From IMG/VR virus record IMGVR_UViG_3300048033_000965, positions 1 through 36,086 of that record: a stretch of 36,086 bases of DNA; one strand, 5' to 3'. Shown in pieces: positions 28,710 to 36,086 of the stretch (within the stretch, counting starts at the first letter, position 1; each line of letters opens with the position of its first letter). The translations under genes and the position numbers were made by a program. The notes under the pieces were generated by a model, which saw only the letters and a program-made list of their open reading frames with translations, was not told the origin of the DNA and did no database searches. Source of the stretch: a virus.

Positions 28710-29357
28710 CTAGGGGGTATACCAGTCGGTTGCATAAGGGTGCTTCTGTGCGTCCAGAGAGATAGCGTCAGAGAGATACTGATTAGCTATACCAAAGTAC
28801 TCAGGAGCCGCTGTACCGCCTGTCTCGCCTCGCTCACGGGCTGCTAGGGCTACCGCGAGGTGTAACACAGGCTCCGCAGGGATCTTTAGGGGATCTGAGT
28901 CGTTCACAAGATCCTTGTTTCTTAAGAAGCAATTGAAAGTTAGGTTATACGCCTTGTCTGGAATAGGGTATAAGTCTACTTGAGAGTCTCCATTGGCGTC
29001 AAGGCCATTATAGGTGTAGAACTGCGGCGTCCCAGTAACGGGAGTTTCATTGAGAAACTGTTGGTGAAACCACTGAGAAGGACGATAAGTGATAAAGAAA
29101 CCAGAAGTGTCGTTAGTAATATCCATTGTCTTAATGTCATCTTGACTACCCAGAAGCGCATAGTTATACTGAGCATCCTGAGTTGTGACAGAGATGGTAG
29201 TCTTGAGTCCAGACCAGTCCCAAGACTTCTCAACGATCTTCTTAGCGTCATTAACAAAGTCACCTATCATCTTACTGTAAGTTTCTTGGGATACAGAGGA
29301 TACCTCTTCTTCCCGTAGTCGGCGTAGAACACCGTTTACCAATTGTAAATATGTCAT
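28710..29357 (-). CDS. Tail adaptor (tail tubular protein A-like)
   Basis: 215 residues from ATG 29357: MTYLQLVNGVLRRLREEEVS, then FVNDAKKIVEKSWDWSGLKT and a beta segment, with a C-terminal helix around LAVALAARERGETGG. This matches the T7 gp11/P22 gp4-type adaptors that join portal to tail. ATG 29357 is preferred over a GTG at 29384, because it starts 1 nt after the stop of the giant upstream gene and matches the family N-terminus. Confidence 0.8.
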   Translation of the reverse strand: MTYLQLVNGVLRRLREEEVSSVSQETYSKMIGDFVNDAKKIVEKSWDWSGLKTTISVTTQDAQYNYALLGSQDDIKTMDITNDTSGFFITYRPSQWFHQQFLNETPVTGTPQFYTYNGLDANGDSQVDLYPIPDKAYNLTFNCFLRNKDLVNDSDPLKIPAEPVLHLAVALAARERGETGGTAAPEYFGIANQYLSDAISLDAQKHPYATDWYTP

Positions 29358-29358
29358 A

Positions 29359-32300
29359 TTATCGGTTACCTGTAAATAAGCCACTTAAGTAGTCGGTTAT
29401 AGGGAACTGCATTCTATCTAGAAGCTCAGGGTCACCAGAGATTCCAAACTCAAAGGGATCCCTCTCTCCTTGGCCTCCTGAGCCACCACCACCGCCACCT
29501 TCAGGAGGAGGAGGGGGAGTACCTATGCACTCTTCAGGGTTAGCTGCGGCGTACTCAGCACACGTACAGTCAACGCAGTCAGGTCCTGAGGTACACTCTA
29601 TTGGGTTCTCTGCTGCGTACACAGGGTCATCACAAGGGTTATCTACACCACACCCTAGGTCAGCATCAGGTAAACCACCGTCAGCACACTCAGAACACAG
29701 TGGGTAGTCTATAGCACCGTTTTCACACTCAGGTTCTACAACAGGGCCAAAGACACAAGGGCCTTCCTCATTAAAGTTGGTAGCTGTGTCATCTAAGCAA
29801 GTAGTTACAGTTGTTTCACCACAGGCTGCGTCACTAATCCCTATGTTGGCATTATCAGGACAAGGCTGCTCACATCCAGCACCTTTACCAAAGTCTGCCT
29901 CTCCGTTCTCACACCCATCTGGGCCTCCAATTTCTGGACAACCGCCGGGAGAATCCTTAAGTGTTACTCCATCAGGGCAGTAGTCTTCTGGGCAGTTTCC
30001 ACGAGCATCTCTAGGAGCACCATCGACACACTCATTAGGATCTACAGTAGTAGGCTCACCACAGGCTTCCGGAGAGGACACAGACTGACCGGCTTTTGGT
30101 GTGTTATCTGCACAAACGTGGCAACCTTCAGAGCTTACAGCCTCTAACCCATCGTCACACACGCCTGTGTAGCCACATTCTTGATCTTGTGGTACATAAA
30201 CCCCACTACCACAGTTTTTGTAACCACAGTCTCTAAAGTTGTCTCTTGTTATCTCCCCAGAGCAATCCAGACACTTACCATCAACGAGGCTAGTAGTTTG
30301 TCCGTTGTCCTCGCAAGTCTCAGGTACACACCCTTCTGCACCTTCTTTGTAATCTGCTAAACAGGGACCACAGGTGTAAGCATCTACCTGCTTTCTGTTA
30401 GCATCAGCACAGTTTACCGCAGGAGGCTCTTCGTCGCACTCTGCTTCTGTGAATGCTAGAGTGTTATCCCAACACGGAAACTGAGGGGGTAAACAAAGGG
30501 TTTCTCCGCCTTCTCCCGGTTGAAGTCTATAACCGTCTTTACATCCTTCAGCACAGCTACCGTCTTCATTTGTGTTTCTGTTAGGATCTGTACACTCTAT
30601 TACAGAAGCTATACATTCTACACCGTCTTTGACATAAGGAGATTCACTGCCTTCTGGACATTTATCGTAACCACACTCGTCGTAATTACTGTCATCAATG
30701 GTTGCACAAGGGTTCTCGCCTTGTACATACGTAGTCGTAGTTGCAACACACTGAGTACCATCGTCTTCATAAGTTGTCGTGGGGTCTGGTAGAGGATCAC
30801 CAAAGGGTATTGTCTCAGTTAAGCTAACTTGAGATGTAGCAGTCTCCGCGTTACATTCTACTACTTCAGGAGGAGCGACACACTCATTGCCTTCAAGGTT
30901 GAAGTCAGGAAGACACCCTCCGCACTCATAAGGCGTATCTTGTACCTTATTCTGAGCTGCACAGTCTACCTCAAGAGGCTCTTCAGAGCACTTGGATAAA
31001 TCATTGACTATCTGACCATCCCAACATTCAAGCTGAGGCTCCTCAGGACACTCTGCTTCCGTAGCTGCTGTACTATCGTCCCAGCACTTCACAGGGGCTA
31101 CACACTCACCGTTGGCTCCTATAGGATTCCACGTAGAGTTTTTACACCCGCCACATTCACTAGGCTTCTGTGCTGAAGGATCACCAGATACATGTGTTTT
31201 ACCTAAGGCTTCACAGTCTTGTACAGTAGGGCCGGGATTTACCCAGTCAGGAACACAGCCGCCTTCGGAGTCGTAAGTTCCTGCCTTACCGTCTTCAGTA
31301 GTACAGGGGTCTCCGGGGACGAAATCGGGTGGTGGATCTTCACACTCCCTAGTTTCTTCGTTCCTAACTTGATTGCCCGGACAAGGTGGCTCAAAACCTT
31401 CCTCTTCGCACTTTCCATTTATGAGTTCATAACCATCCGCGCAACCACCACAGGAACTATCTCTGCCTGTGCCTGTGCTAGGCCTGTATACTTTGTTTTG
31501 CTCATTGCATTCTTCTTCTGTAGGACCACCATCAGTCCACTCTGTACAAGTACCGTCTTCGTCTATGTGTGTAGGTAAGCAATCACCACAGGAGCTATCG
31601 GTCTCTGTAGCGGCATCTCCGGGTACGTGTAGACGCCCTTCGGCTGCGCACTCTTCCTCGGTCTCTCCTTCGTCAGTCCAAGGTGGCTTACATTCCTCAG
31701 TACCAGCAGCATATCGGTCGTCGTACTCACAAACATCTACACAACCTTGACCAAAATCCTTCTGTGTTGTATCTAAACACTCACCACAAGTTCCATCGCT
31801 CTTGAGAGCCTTGTTTTGTCCAGCGCAGTCATTAGGGTCAGGGTCTACACATGTACCATTAGGCCCCGTGGGAGTAAAGTTGGGGTCTTCACAGGTTCCA
31901 CACTCGCTTGCCGAGACTACAAAGCCACCTGTTTTACCAAACTGGGCGCTACAGTCTACTAAGGCTCCTTCGTTTAGGGCGTCCTCACAAAAGTCTTTGT
32001 TGGCCTCTTTAAACGTAGGGTCTAAACAATCACCCGCATATAGGAAAGGGTCTATAGCGCTCGTGGCATCCTTAACTTGACCTAAGATATACCCACCTAA
32101 GATATTACCTATCCAGTCGTTAAGTATACCAGAGAGGCCCCCAATGGTCTTAGGGTCTACGCCAGCCTGTAGATCACCCCAGACCTCTTGTACCTTCTCT
32201 ACAGCCTTATCTATGACGTTCTCTAGCCAACCTGAGGGGTCTTCTAGGAAGTCCTCAAAGCTCTCACCTATGTCTTCACCCTTCTGAATAATATCGTATA

Positions 32301-33144
32301 CAGAAGTACTTATATCTACCATTCCCGGAGGCAGTGGTAGGTCTAATCCCGGTATTCCAAATATTCCTACGTCAACACACTTAGTCCAACTAGGGACTCC
32401 TCGGCCACCTTCCGTGGTTGTATTACCTGTCCAGCTTTCGCACTCCTCTATAGCAGAACCTAATACAGTAGAGCTTAAGACACCTTTAATTAAATCTGAA
32501 GCGCTTTCTAGATCAGTAGGTATAGACCCTTTGATCGTTTCTATCATGTCCACAACACCGTCAACAACATCTCTGTCAACTTGTTGTTCTTCAGCTATCT
32601 CACTTAAAAGATCATCTAATGTTTGCGGAGGCTCAGGACCCGGATCTATAGGATCTACAGGGCCTACAGTCTGCTCTTCTAACCACTCGTCAAACTGTTC
32701 GTCTGACCACATACCGTCTTTAGTAGTGGGCTCACCAGAGGCTTTCCACTTGTCGTAGAAACGCTGCATAGCTGCATCACGACAGCCATTCTCTTCGCAG
32801 TACGCAATGTTGTACTCTCTGTTCTTATGCCACCTGTACTGAAACTCTGTATCAGGGTTAGAGTTAATTATACCTGCGTAGAGTCCGTTAGGGTCGCCAC
32901 CGTTGGCTTCTATTATTCGATCTAGAGTAGGACCATCTATAATACCGCTAGCAAACAGGTAGTTTACAATGTATCCGGGACGAAGATCAACGCTTGTTAG
33001 GTTACCCTCGCCACCATAGTAGGGGCCGTTAATGTCTGCGTAGAGCCTACCTAGGAATCTGGCCCAGTCATCAGTAGTAGCAAAGTCGTCTTGACTTACC
33101 ACATCTCCGGGAAAGGGGTTACCAGTAGTACCGTATGCAGTCAT
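29359..33144 (-). CDS. Giant cysteine-rich modular virion protein
   Basis: 1261 residues. The first 160 or so are globular (WARFLGRLYADINGPYYGG and EYNIAYCEENGCRDAAM), followed by an acidic Pro linker and helices to about 370. Residues 370-1205 are Cys-rich: about 79 of the roughly 86 cysteines (counted by eye). The commonest module has four cysteines, with the pattern C..QNK, (E/S)CGGC and G.C, in about seven copies. A second module, CWD(D/G/N) with a second Cys after nine residues, occurs three times. The C-terminus has a poly-Pro/poly-Gly hinge and FEFGISGDPELLDRMQFPIT. No signal peptide. It lies between secreted proteins and the tail adaptor; likely a tail or receptor-binding structure. 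No family recognised. Confidence 0.75.
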   Translation of the reverse strand: MTAYGTTGNPFPGDVVSQDDFATTDDWARFLGRLYADINGPYYGGEGNLTSVDLRPGYIVNYLFASGIIDGPTLDRIIEANGGDPNGLYAGIINSNPDTEFQYRWHKNREYNIAYCEENGCRDAAMQRFYDKWKASGEPTTKDGMWSDEQFDEWLEEQTVGPVDPIDPGPEPPQTLDDLLSEIAEEQQVDRDVVDGVVDMIETIKGSIPTDLESASDLIKGVLSSTVLGSAIEECESWTGNTTTEGGRGVPSWTKCVDVGIFGIPGLDLPLPPGMVDISTSVYDIIQKGEDIGESFEDFLEDPSGWLENVIDKAVEKVQEVWGDLQAGVDPKTIGGLSGILNDWIGNILGGYILGQVKDATSAIDPFLYAGDCLDPTFKEANKDFCEDALNEGALVDCSAQFGKTGGFVVSASECGTCEDPNFTPTGPNGTCVDPDPNDCAGQNKALKSDGTCGECLDTTQKDFGQGCVDVCEYDDRYAAGTEECKPPWTDEGETEEECAAEGRLHVPGDAATETDSSCGDCLPTHIDEDGTCTEWTDGGPTEEECNEQNKVYRPSTGTGRDSSCGGCADGYELINGKCEEEGFEPPCPGNQVRNEETRECEDPPPDFVPGDPCTTEDGKAGTYDSEGGCVPDWVNPGPTVQDCEALGKTHVSGDPSAQKPSECGGCKNSTWNPIGANGECVAPVKCWDDSTAATEAECPEEPQLECWDGQIVNDLSKCSEEPLEVDCAAQNKVQDTPYECGGCLPDFNLEGNECVAPPEVVECNAETATSQVSLTETIPFGDPLPDPTTTYEDDGTQCVATTTTYVQGENPCATIDDSNYDECGYDKCPEGSESPYVKDGVECIASVIECTDPNRNTNEDGSCAEGCKDGYRLQPGEGGETLCLPPQFPCWDNTLAFTEAECDEEPPAVNCADANRKQVDAYTCGPCLADYKEGAEGCVPETCEDNGQTTSLVDGKCLDCSGEITRDNFRDCGYKNCGSGVYVPQDQECGYTGVCDDGLEAVSSEGCHVCADNTPKAGQSVSSPEACGEPTTVDPNECVDGAPRDARGNCPEDYCPDGVTLKDSPGGCPEIGGPDGCENGEADFGKGAGCEQPCPDNANIGISDAACGETTVTTCLDDTATNFNEEGPCVFGPVVEPECENGAIDYPLCSECADGGLPDADLGCGVDNPCDDPVYAAENPIECTSGPDCVDCTCAEYAAANPEECIGTPPPPPEGGGGGGSGGQGERDPFEFGISGDPELLDRMQFPITDYLSGLFTGNR

Positions 33145-33198
33145 CGGTTATTCCCCAGAGAAACTATAGACACATTGTAGACCTTAATACCCAAGACT

Positions 33199-33525
33199 CT
33201 AACAGCCACTACCGCCAAAGGTGAACCCATCACAGGCTTCTTCTTCTGTCTCCTCTGTCACTACCTCTTCTACTACACAAGAACCACTGCTTCCACCAAA
33301 GGTTAAGCCTGACTGTGGACACACCTCAGTAATCTCCACCAAAGGTGTCAAAGGTCGAATGTCAAAGCCACCCTCGTTGAACCGTGTGAACGTCCATACA
33401 GTCCCATCGTCCACGTACACCTTGGAGCCTACGGGCAACTCTATGACTCTACCGTCATCTAAGTAAATCTCAGCAGCCGTAGCAGAGAAGGTGAGTAGGG
33501 CGAGTAGTAGAACAAATACATTCAT
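33199..33525 (-). CDS. Secreted protein with C-terminal Cys repeats
   Basis: 108 residues. A signal peptide is clear (MNVFVLLLALLTFSATAA, cleavage near 18), then EIYLDDGRVIELPVGSKVYV, a strand-rich domain found in exported proteins of marine podoviruses. The C-terminus repeats GLTFGGSSGSC and GFTFGGSGC around a very acidic linker. The ATG overlaps the stop of the lipoprotein gene (ATGA), suggesting that both act at the envelope, for lysis or exclusion. Neither is a clear spanin. Confidence 0.7.
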   Translation of the reverse strand: MNVFVLLLALLTFSATAAEIYLDDGRVIELPVGSKVYVDDGTVWTFTRFNEGGFDIRPLTPLVEITEVCPQSGLTFGGSSGSCVVEEVVTEETEEEACDGFTFGGSGC

Positions 33526-33662
33526 TTCTTGATTTCCTTTGTGTGAGTTTCAGTTTCAACTTCAGTGTGAGCACAGAAGCCCAAGCACACCGTAGATTTC
33601 TCTCGTAGTGTGCCTGAGCATCCACAGAGTAACACGAGTGCTAGGGCTACTAAGGTCTTCAT
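33522..33662 (-). CDS. Small lipoprotein (46 aa)
   Basis: 46 residues: MKTLVALALVLLCGCSGTLR, then EKSTVCLGFCAHTEVETETH and a basic end. The hydrophobic n/h region followed by LCGC is a signal peptidase II lipobox with Cys15 as the lipidated residue, leaving a 32-residue mature part. Size is close to o-spanin (Rz1-type) lipoproteins, but the mature part is not proline-rich. Start overlaps the upstream stop as TAATG; stop overlaps the next start as ATGA. Confidence 0.7.
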   Translation of the reverse strand: MKTLVALALVLLCGCSGTLREKSTVCLGFCAHTEVETETHTKEIKK

Positions 33663-34045
33663 TAGACCTCCATAGTAGCTGTTTCAGGAGCAGCCCAAGG
33701 CAACCCAGTACCCCGAGTAGGGTTAACCTTCTCAGCAACCTGAGCGTTCACAGCAGCTTCTATGGTGTCCTTCTCAGACTTAGGGACATTGCCTTCCTCG
33801 TCTACATCCATAGTTACTGCACCCATGTCTGCTAAGAGCCAGTCGATAGCCTGCTGCTCTGTAATGGATTCCCAGTCAACAGCAGCTCTAGTGTCATCAG
33901 TGGACACAGCCTGCGTACCATAGGAGCCACCAGTGTTACCGTCAGCGTCAACACCGTTACAGCGCCAGTGCAGCGTAGTTGCAACCTTCTTACCGTTGAC
34001 TATGTTGTAATCAATAGCACCAATTGTCCATGTAATCGTTGTCAT
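33662..34045 (-). CDS. DUF7936-like fibre-associated protein
   Basis: 127 residues with the arrangement of a family seen after tail-fibre genes of marine phages: TITWTIGAIDYNIVNGKKVA, TLHWRCNGVDADGNTGGSYG, then a helix (SITEQQAIDWLLADMG) and GLPWAAPE at the end. Possible fibre tip or assembly partner; no activity known. It lies 3 nt after the fibre stop. Confidence 0.65.
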   Translation of the reverse strand: MTTITWTIGAIDYNIVNGKKVATTLHWRCNGVDADGNTGGSYGTQAVSTDDTRAAVDWESITEQQAIDWLLADMGAVTMDVDEEGNVPKSEKDTIEAAVNAQVAEKVNPTRGTGLPWAAPETATMEV

Positions 34046-34048
34046 TCT

Positions 34049-36085
34049 TTAGTCCTCTAATGGTGTTGGCATGTTGTCAATTTGATCTTGGAACTGATCT
34101 ATGATGTCATCTACAGCAGTCTTAAGCTTCTCCCTGAGTTCTTCTACAGTAGAGTCAGGATCAGCCGTAGCAGCCCTTAGCTTCATAAAGGCTCGGATGA
34201 TCTGTAGAGAGTCAACTACAGGTGCACCGTCTTGGATTATCTCATCAGCCTTGAGTGGCCCTGAGTACGTAGCGCCACCTAGGAAGAATCCCTCTCCTCT
34301 GGCGTTAATAGAGGCGACTAAACTTCCGGCACCGTTATACCACCTATGTACGTCTGTGGAAGTAGCTGCGTCAGCATACTGATACACAATGCCTGTATTG
34401 TAAGCTTGCCAACCGTGGTCTGTGGCTGCTGCACTCACAGAGGTTCTACCAACCAGAAAGTTACCCGAGGAGTCGACACGCATGGCCTCGGAACCACTAG
34501 CGCCAAAGCTCAAGAAGTCACCCGTTGCCGCCCAAACACGGAGACTATCGGAGCGTCCTTGAACATAGCCCTGTGAAGTCGTCCCATCACTGGCGTAGAA
34601 CCCTATCGTTGCGTTGCCATCTGAACCACGGCCTTTAATCAGGACAGCCTGAGCACCACTATCTGCTTGTATCGTAAGAGGAGCAGTAGGAGCATCCGTA
34701 CCAATGCCAACGTTTTGGGTTTCTCTATCAATGGTGAGAGCATCATAGTAGCCCCCAGCGTATTGAACCCCGAGGGCGACTCCTGTGTTGGCACCTAACC
34801 CCGTATCGGTGAATCCAAAGTATCCTGCTGCCGCTGTAGGCGAAGAAGGATGGCTAATACGCACAAGCCTTTCGTCGTCGCCTGAAGCCTTCACATCGAT
34901 TTTATCTACTGGTGCAGACGTACCGATTCCCACGTTTCCTGAGGAGTCGATACGCATGCGCTCAGTGTTGTCTGTTCCGAATGCCGTATAGCTGTTTTCT
35001 TTATTCCACAACTGAACAGCACCAGAAGTGTACTGGCTGATATGAAAACCATCTCCTGTAGTCGTACCTGACGTTGCGTTAGTTAGCTGAAGGTGGGTAG
35101 TATCTGCTGTAGTCCCGCCTATTGTTAGGTTTCTGGCAGGAGCAGTTGAGTCAATGCCCACGTTTCCTGAGGAGTCGATACGCATGGCTTCTGAAGTTGC
35201 ATTGCTGATAGTTAAGTCACCGCCGCTGGTACCAATAGACCCTACAGTTAGGCCATCCTTGCGGAAGGTAGAGACAACACCGTCTGAGCCTTTCCTGTTT
35301 AGAAACTGTACGCCAGAGGATTCAGCGCTACAAGCAAAGAGCTCACCTGCATTGGACAGGGACAAACCCGGTGTGCTTGTGGTGTTAATGTTATTGTAGA
35401 TGCTGCCTGTGTGACCAACTAGTACGTTTCTGTCTTGGTCAATGCTGAGAGAGGGTGTGCCTTGCTTAGAAATGTTAAACGTTGCGGCGTTTCGCACATC
35501 CAGAGTAGCAGTGCTTGAACTACCACTAAAGTCAAGGTTAATCAGTTGGCTTCCAGCACCTCTGAATCGTGCGCTAGTGTCGCTACCCTTCACTTCAAGC
35601 ATGGCGGCGGGGGCATCTGTGCCAATACCAACATTCTCACTAGCATCAATCGTGATAGCCGTGGACGTAGCGTTGTCGTCGATGCCGGGGGAAGTAAAGC
35701 TACCCGTAACGTCAAGATCTACTACGTCTACGTCTGCTAGGGTGGTTGTACCTGTGACATCTAAGGTTGTTACATCGGCGTCAGGAAGGGTAGCTGTACC
35801 AGTAACATCAATGTTGCCACTAAAGTCTACATCTGTATCGGTAACAGTAATCTGAGTTGACGTAGCATTATCGTCGATGCCGGGGGACGTAAAGCTGTCT
35901 GTGGCAACCAAATCAGTAAAGGTACCGGGAGAACCACCACCGGTGTCACCTACTTTGAAGACGTTGCCTGAAGAATCTTTTGAATATAAAGTTTGGTTTG
36001 TTAAGTCTACCGCAAGTTCACCCTGAACTAAGTCGCCTGCTGCGGGAGCACCTGATCCATTCTTTGTGATAATCGTTGTCGCTGA
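34049..36085 (-). CDS. Tail fibre / receptor-binding protein (5' end at window edge)
   Basis: At least 678 codons; the frame is open to the right edge, where it reads SATTIITKNGSGAP. The N-terminal 40 residues match the partial gene at 1-123. The next segment has paired SFTSPGIDDNATST copies and LDVTGTTTL units. The body repeats MRIDSSGNVGIGT(S/D)AP at least five times, a beta-helix fibre pattern. The C-terminal 60 residues are helical (TVEELREKLKTAVDDIIDQF). I saw no clear intramolecular chaperone triad. An internal ATG at 35911 is not the true start. It should bind the host receptor. Confidence 0.85.
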   Translation of the reverse strand, partial: SATTIITKNGSGAPAAGDLVQGELAVDLTNQTLYSKDSSGNVFKVGDTGGGSPGTFTDLVATDSFTSPGIDDNATSTQITVTDTDVDFSGNIDVTGTATLPDADVTTLDVTGTTTLADVDVVDLDVTGSFTSPGIDDNATSTAITIDASENVGIGTDAPAAMLEVKGSDTSARFRGAGSQLINLDFSGSSSTATLDVRNAATFNISKQGTPSLSIDQDRNVLVGHTGSIYNNINTTSTPGLSLSNAGELFACSAESSGVQFLNRKGSDGVVSTFRKDGLTVGSIGTSGGDLTISNATSEAMRIDSSGNVGIDSTAPARNLTIGGTTADTTHLQLTNATSGTTTGDGFHISQYTSGAVQLWNKENSYTAFGTDNTERMRIDSSGNVGIGTSAPVDKIDVKASGDDERLVRISHPSSPTAAAGYFGFTDTGLGANTGVALGVQYAGGYYDALTIDRETQNVGIGTDAPTAPLTIQADSGAQAVLIKGRGSDGNATIGFYASDGTTSQGYVQGRSDSLRVWAATGDFLSFGASGSEAMRVDSSGNFLVGRTSVSAAATDHGWQAYNTGIVYQYADAATSTDVHRWYNGAGSLVASINARGEGFFLGGATYSGPLKADEIIQDGAPVVDSLQIIRAFMKLRAATADPDSTVEELREKLKTAVDDIIDQFQDQIDNMPTPLED
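35963..36067. repeat. Terminal direct repeat, right copy (105 bp)
   Basis: Identical to 1-105. The following 18 bases differ from the left copy at nine positions, yet after the first codon still encode ATTI(I/V). Confidence 0.95.
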
Positions 36086-36086
36086 C

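Noticed and set aside
28710-29384. GTG start at 29384 for the tail adaptor
   Set aside because: It would overlap the giant gene by 26 nt and add nine atypical residues; ATG 29357 fits the family N-terminus and the 1-nt spacing.
29525-33466. Many plus-strand frames of 60-119 codons opposite the Cys-rich gene and its neighbours
   Set aside because: They are antisense shadows rich in Ser/Val/Thr with no ribosome sites; the minus strand carries the modular protein.
1-36086. Prophage or integrated element
   Set aside because: No integrase, attachment site, repressor or host gene was found, and the gene set is a complete lytic phage.

Overview
The window looks like an essentially complete genome of a small, lytic, tailed phage with a podovirus-type (T7-like) virion. 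It carries a T7-style portal, terminase large subunit, scaffold, coat, tail adaptor and nozzle candidates, and internal virion-type proteins. Its replication module is also T7-like: gp2.5-type SSB, gp4-type primase-helicase, family A polymerase, PD-(D/E)XK exonuclease and endonuclease I. I recognise no phage RNA polymerase, integrase or repressor. The vitamin B12-dependent (class II) ribonucleotide reductase, the small DUF-type proteins and the overall layout recall marine podoviruses of roseobacters and related alphaproteobacteria (SIO1/cobavirus-like phages). That host assignment is inference. No tRNA or rRNA gene was recognised.

Layout. A roughly 1 kb control region (7830-8845) separates two divergent transcription units. 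The early unit runs rightward (8846-21079). It begins with many very short genes, several encoding single-pass membrane peptides and many below 60 codons. The SSB, primase-helicase and polymerase genes follow, then nucleases, a DUF3310 protein and the class II RNR. The late unit runs leftward from 7829 to position 1 and then, if the molecule is closed on itself, from 36086 to 21097. Its order is: small-terminase candidate, beta-rich protein, glutaredoxin, TerL, portal, small basic proteins, scaffold, coat, HNH endonuclease, tail fibre, DUF7936-like protein, lipoprotein, secreted protein, a giant cysteine-rich protein, tail adaptor and nozzle candidates, a repeat protein, and three or four internal virion proteins. 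The two units converge on a terminator hairpin at 21088-21110.

Regulation. Near-consensus sigma70-type promoters fit a phage that relies on host RNA polymerase. Two leftward late promoters (2921-2949 and 8056-8084) share one architecture: a GGTA..ATTACC-like box, 11 bp, TTGACA, 17 bp, TATAAT. The same box sits directly against the -35 in a tandem array of early promoters (8385-8609, period about 92 bp), is present again at 8758, and precedes the SSB promoter (12737). It looks like a genome-wide phage operator or activator site.

Most notable: (1) a 1261-residue virion-module protein with about 85 cysteines in repeated four-Cys and CWD modules; (2) the tandem promoter array and shared operator box; (3) a 111-nt element bounded by a perfect 20-bp inverted repeat (9759-9869); (4) a 105-bp identical repeat at the two window ends whose flanks differ almost only at synonymous positions; (5) overprinting of a small coiled-coil gene on the portal C-terminus. 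No holin, endolysin or canonical spanin could be identified.
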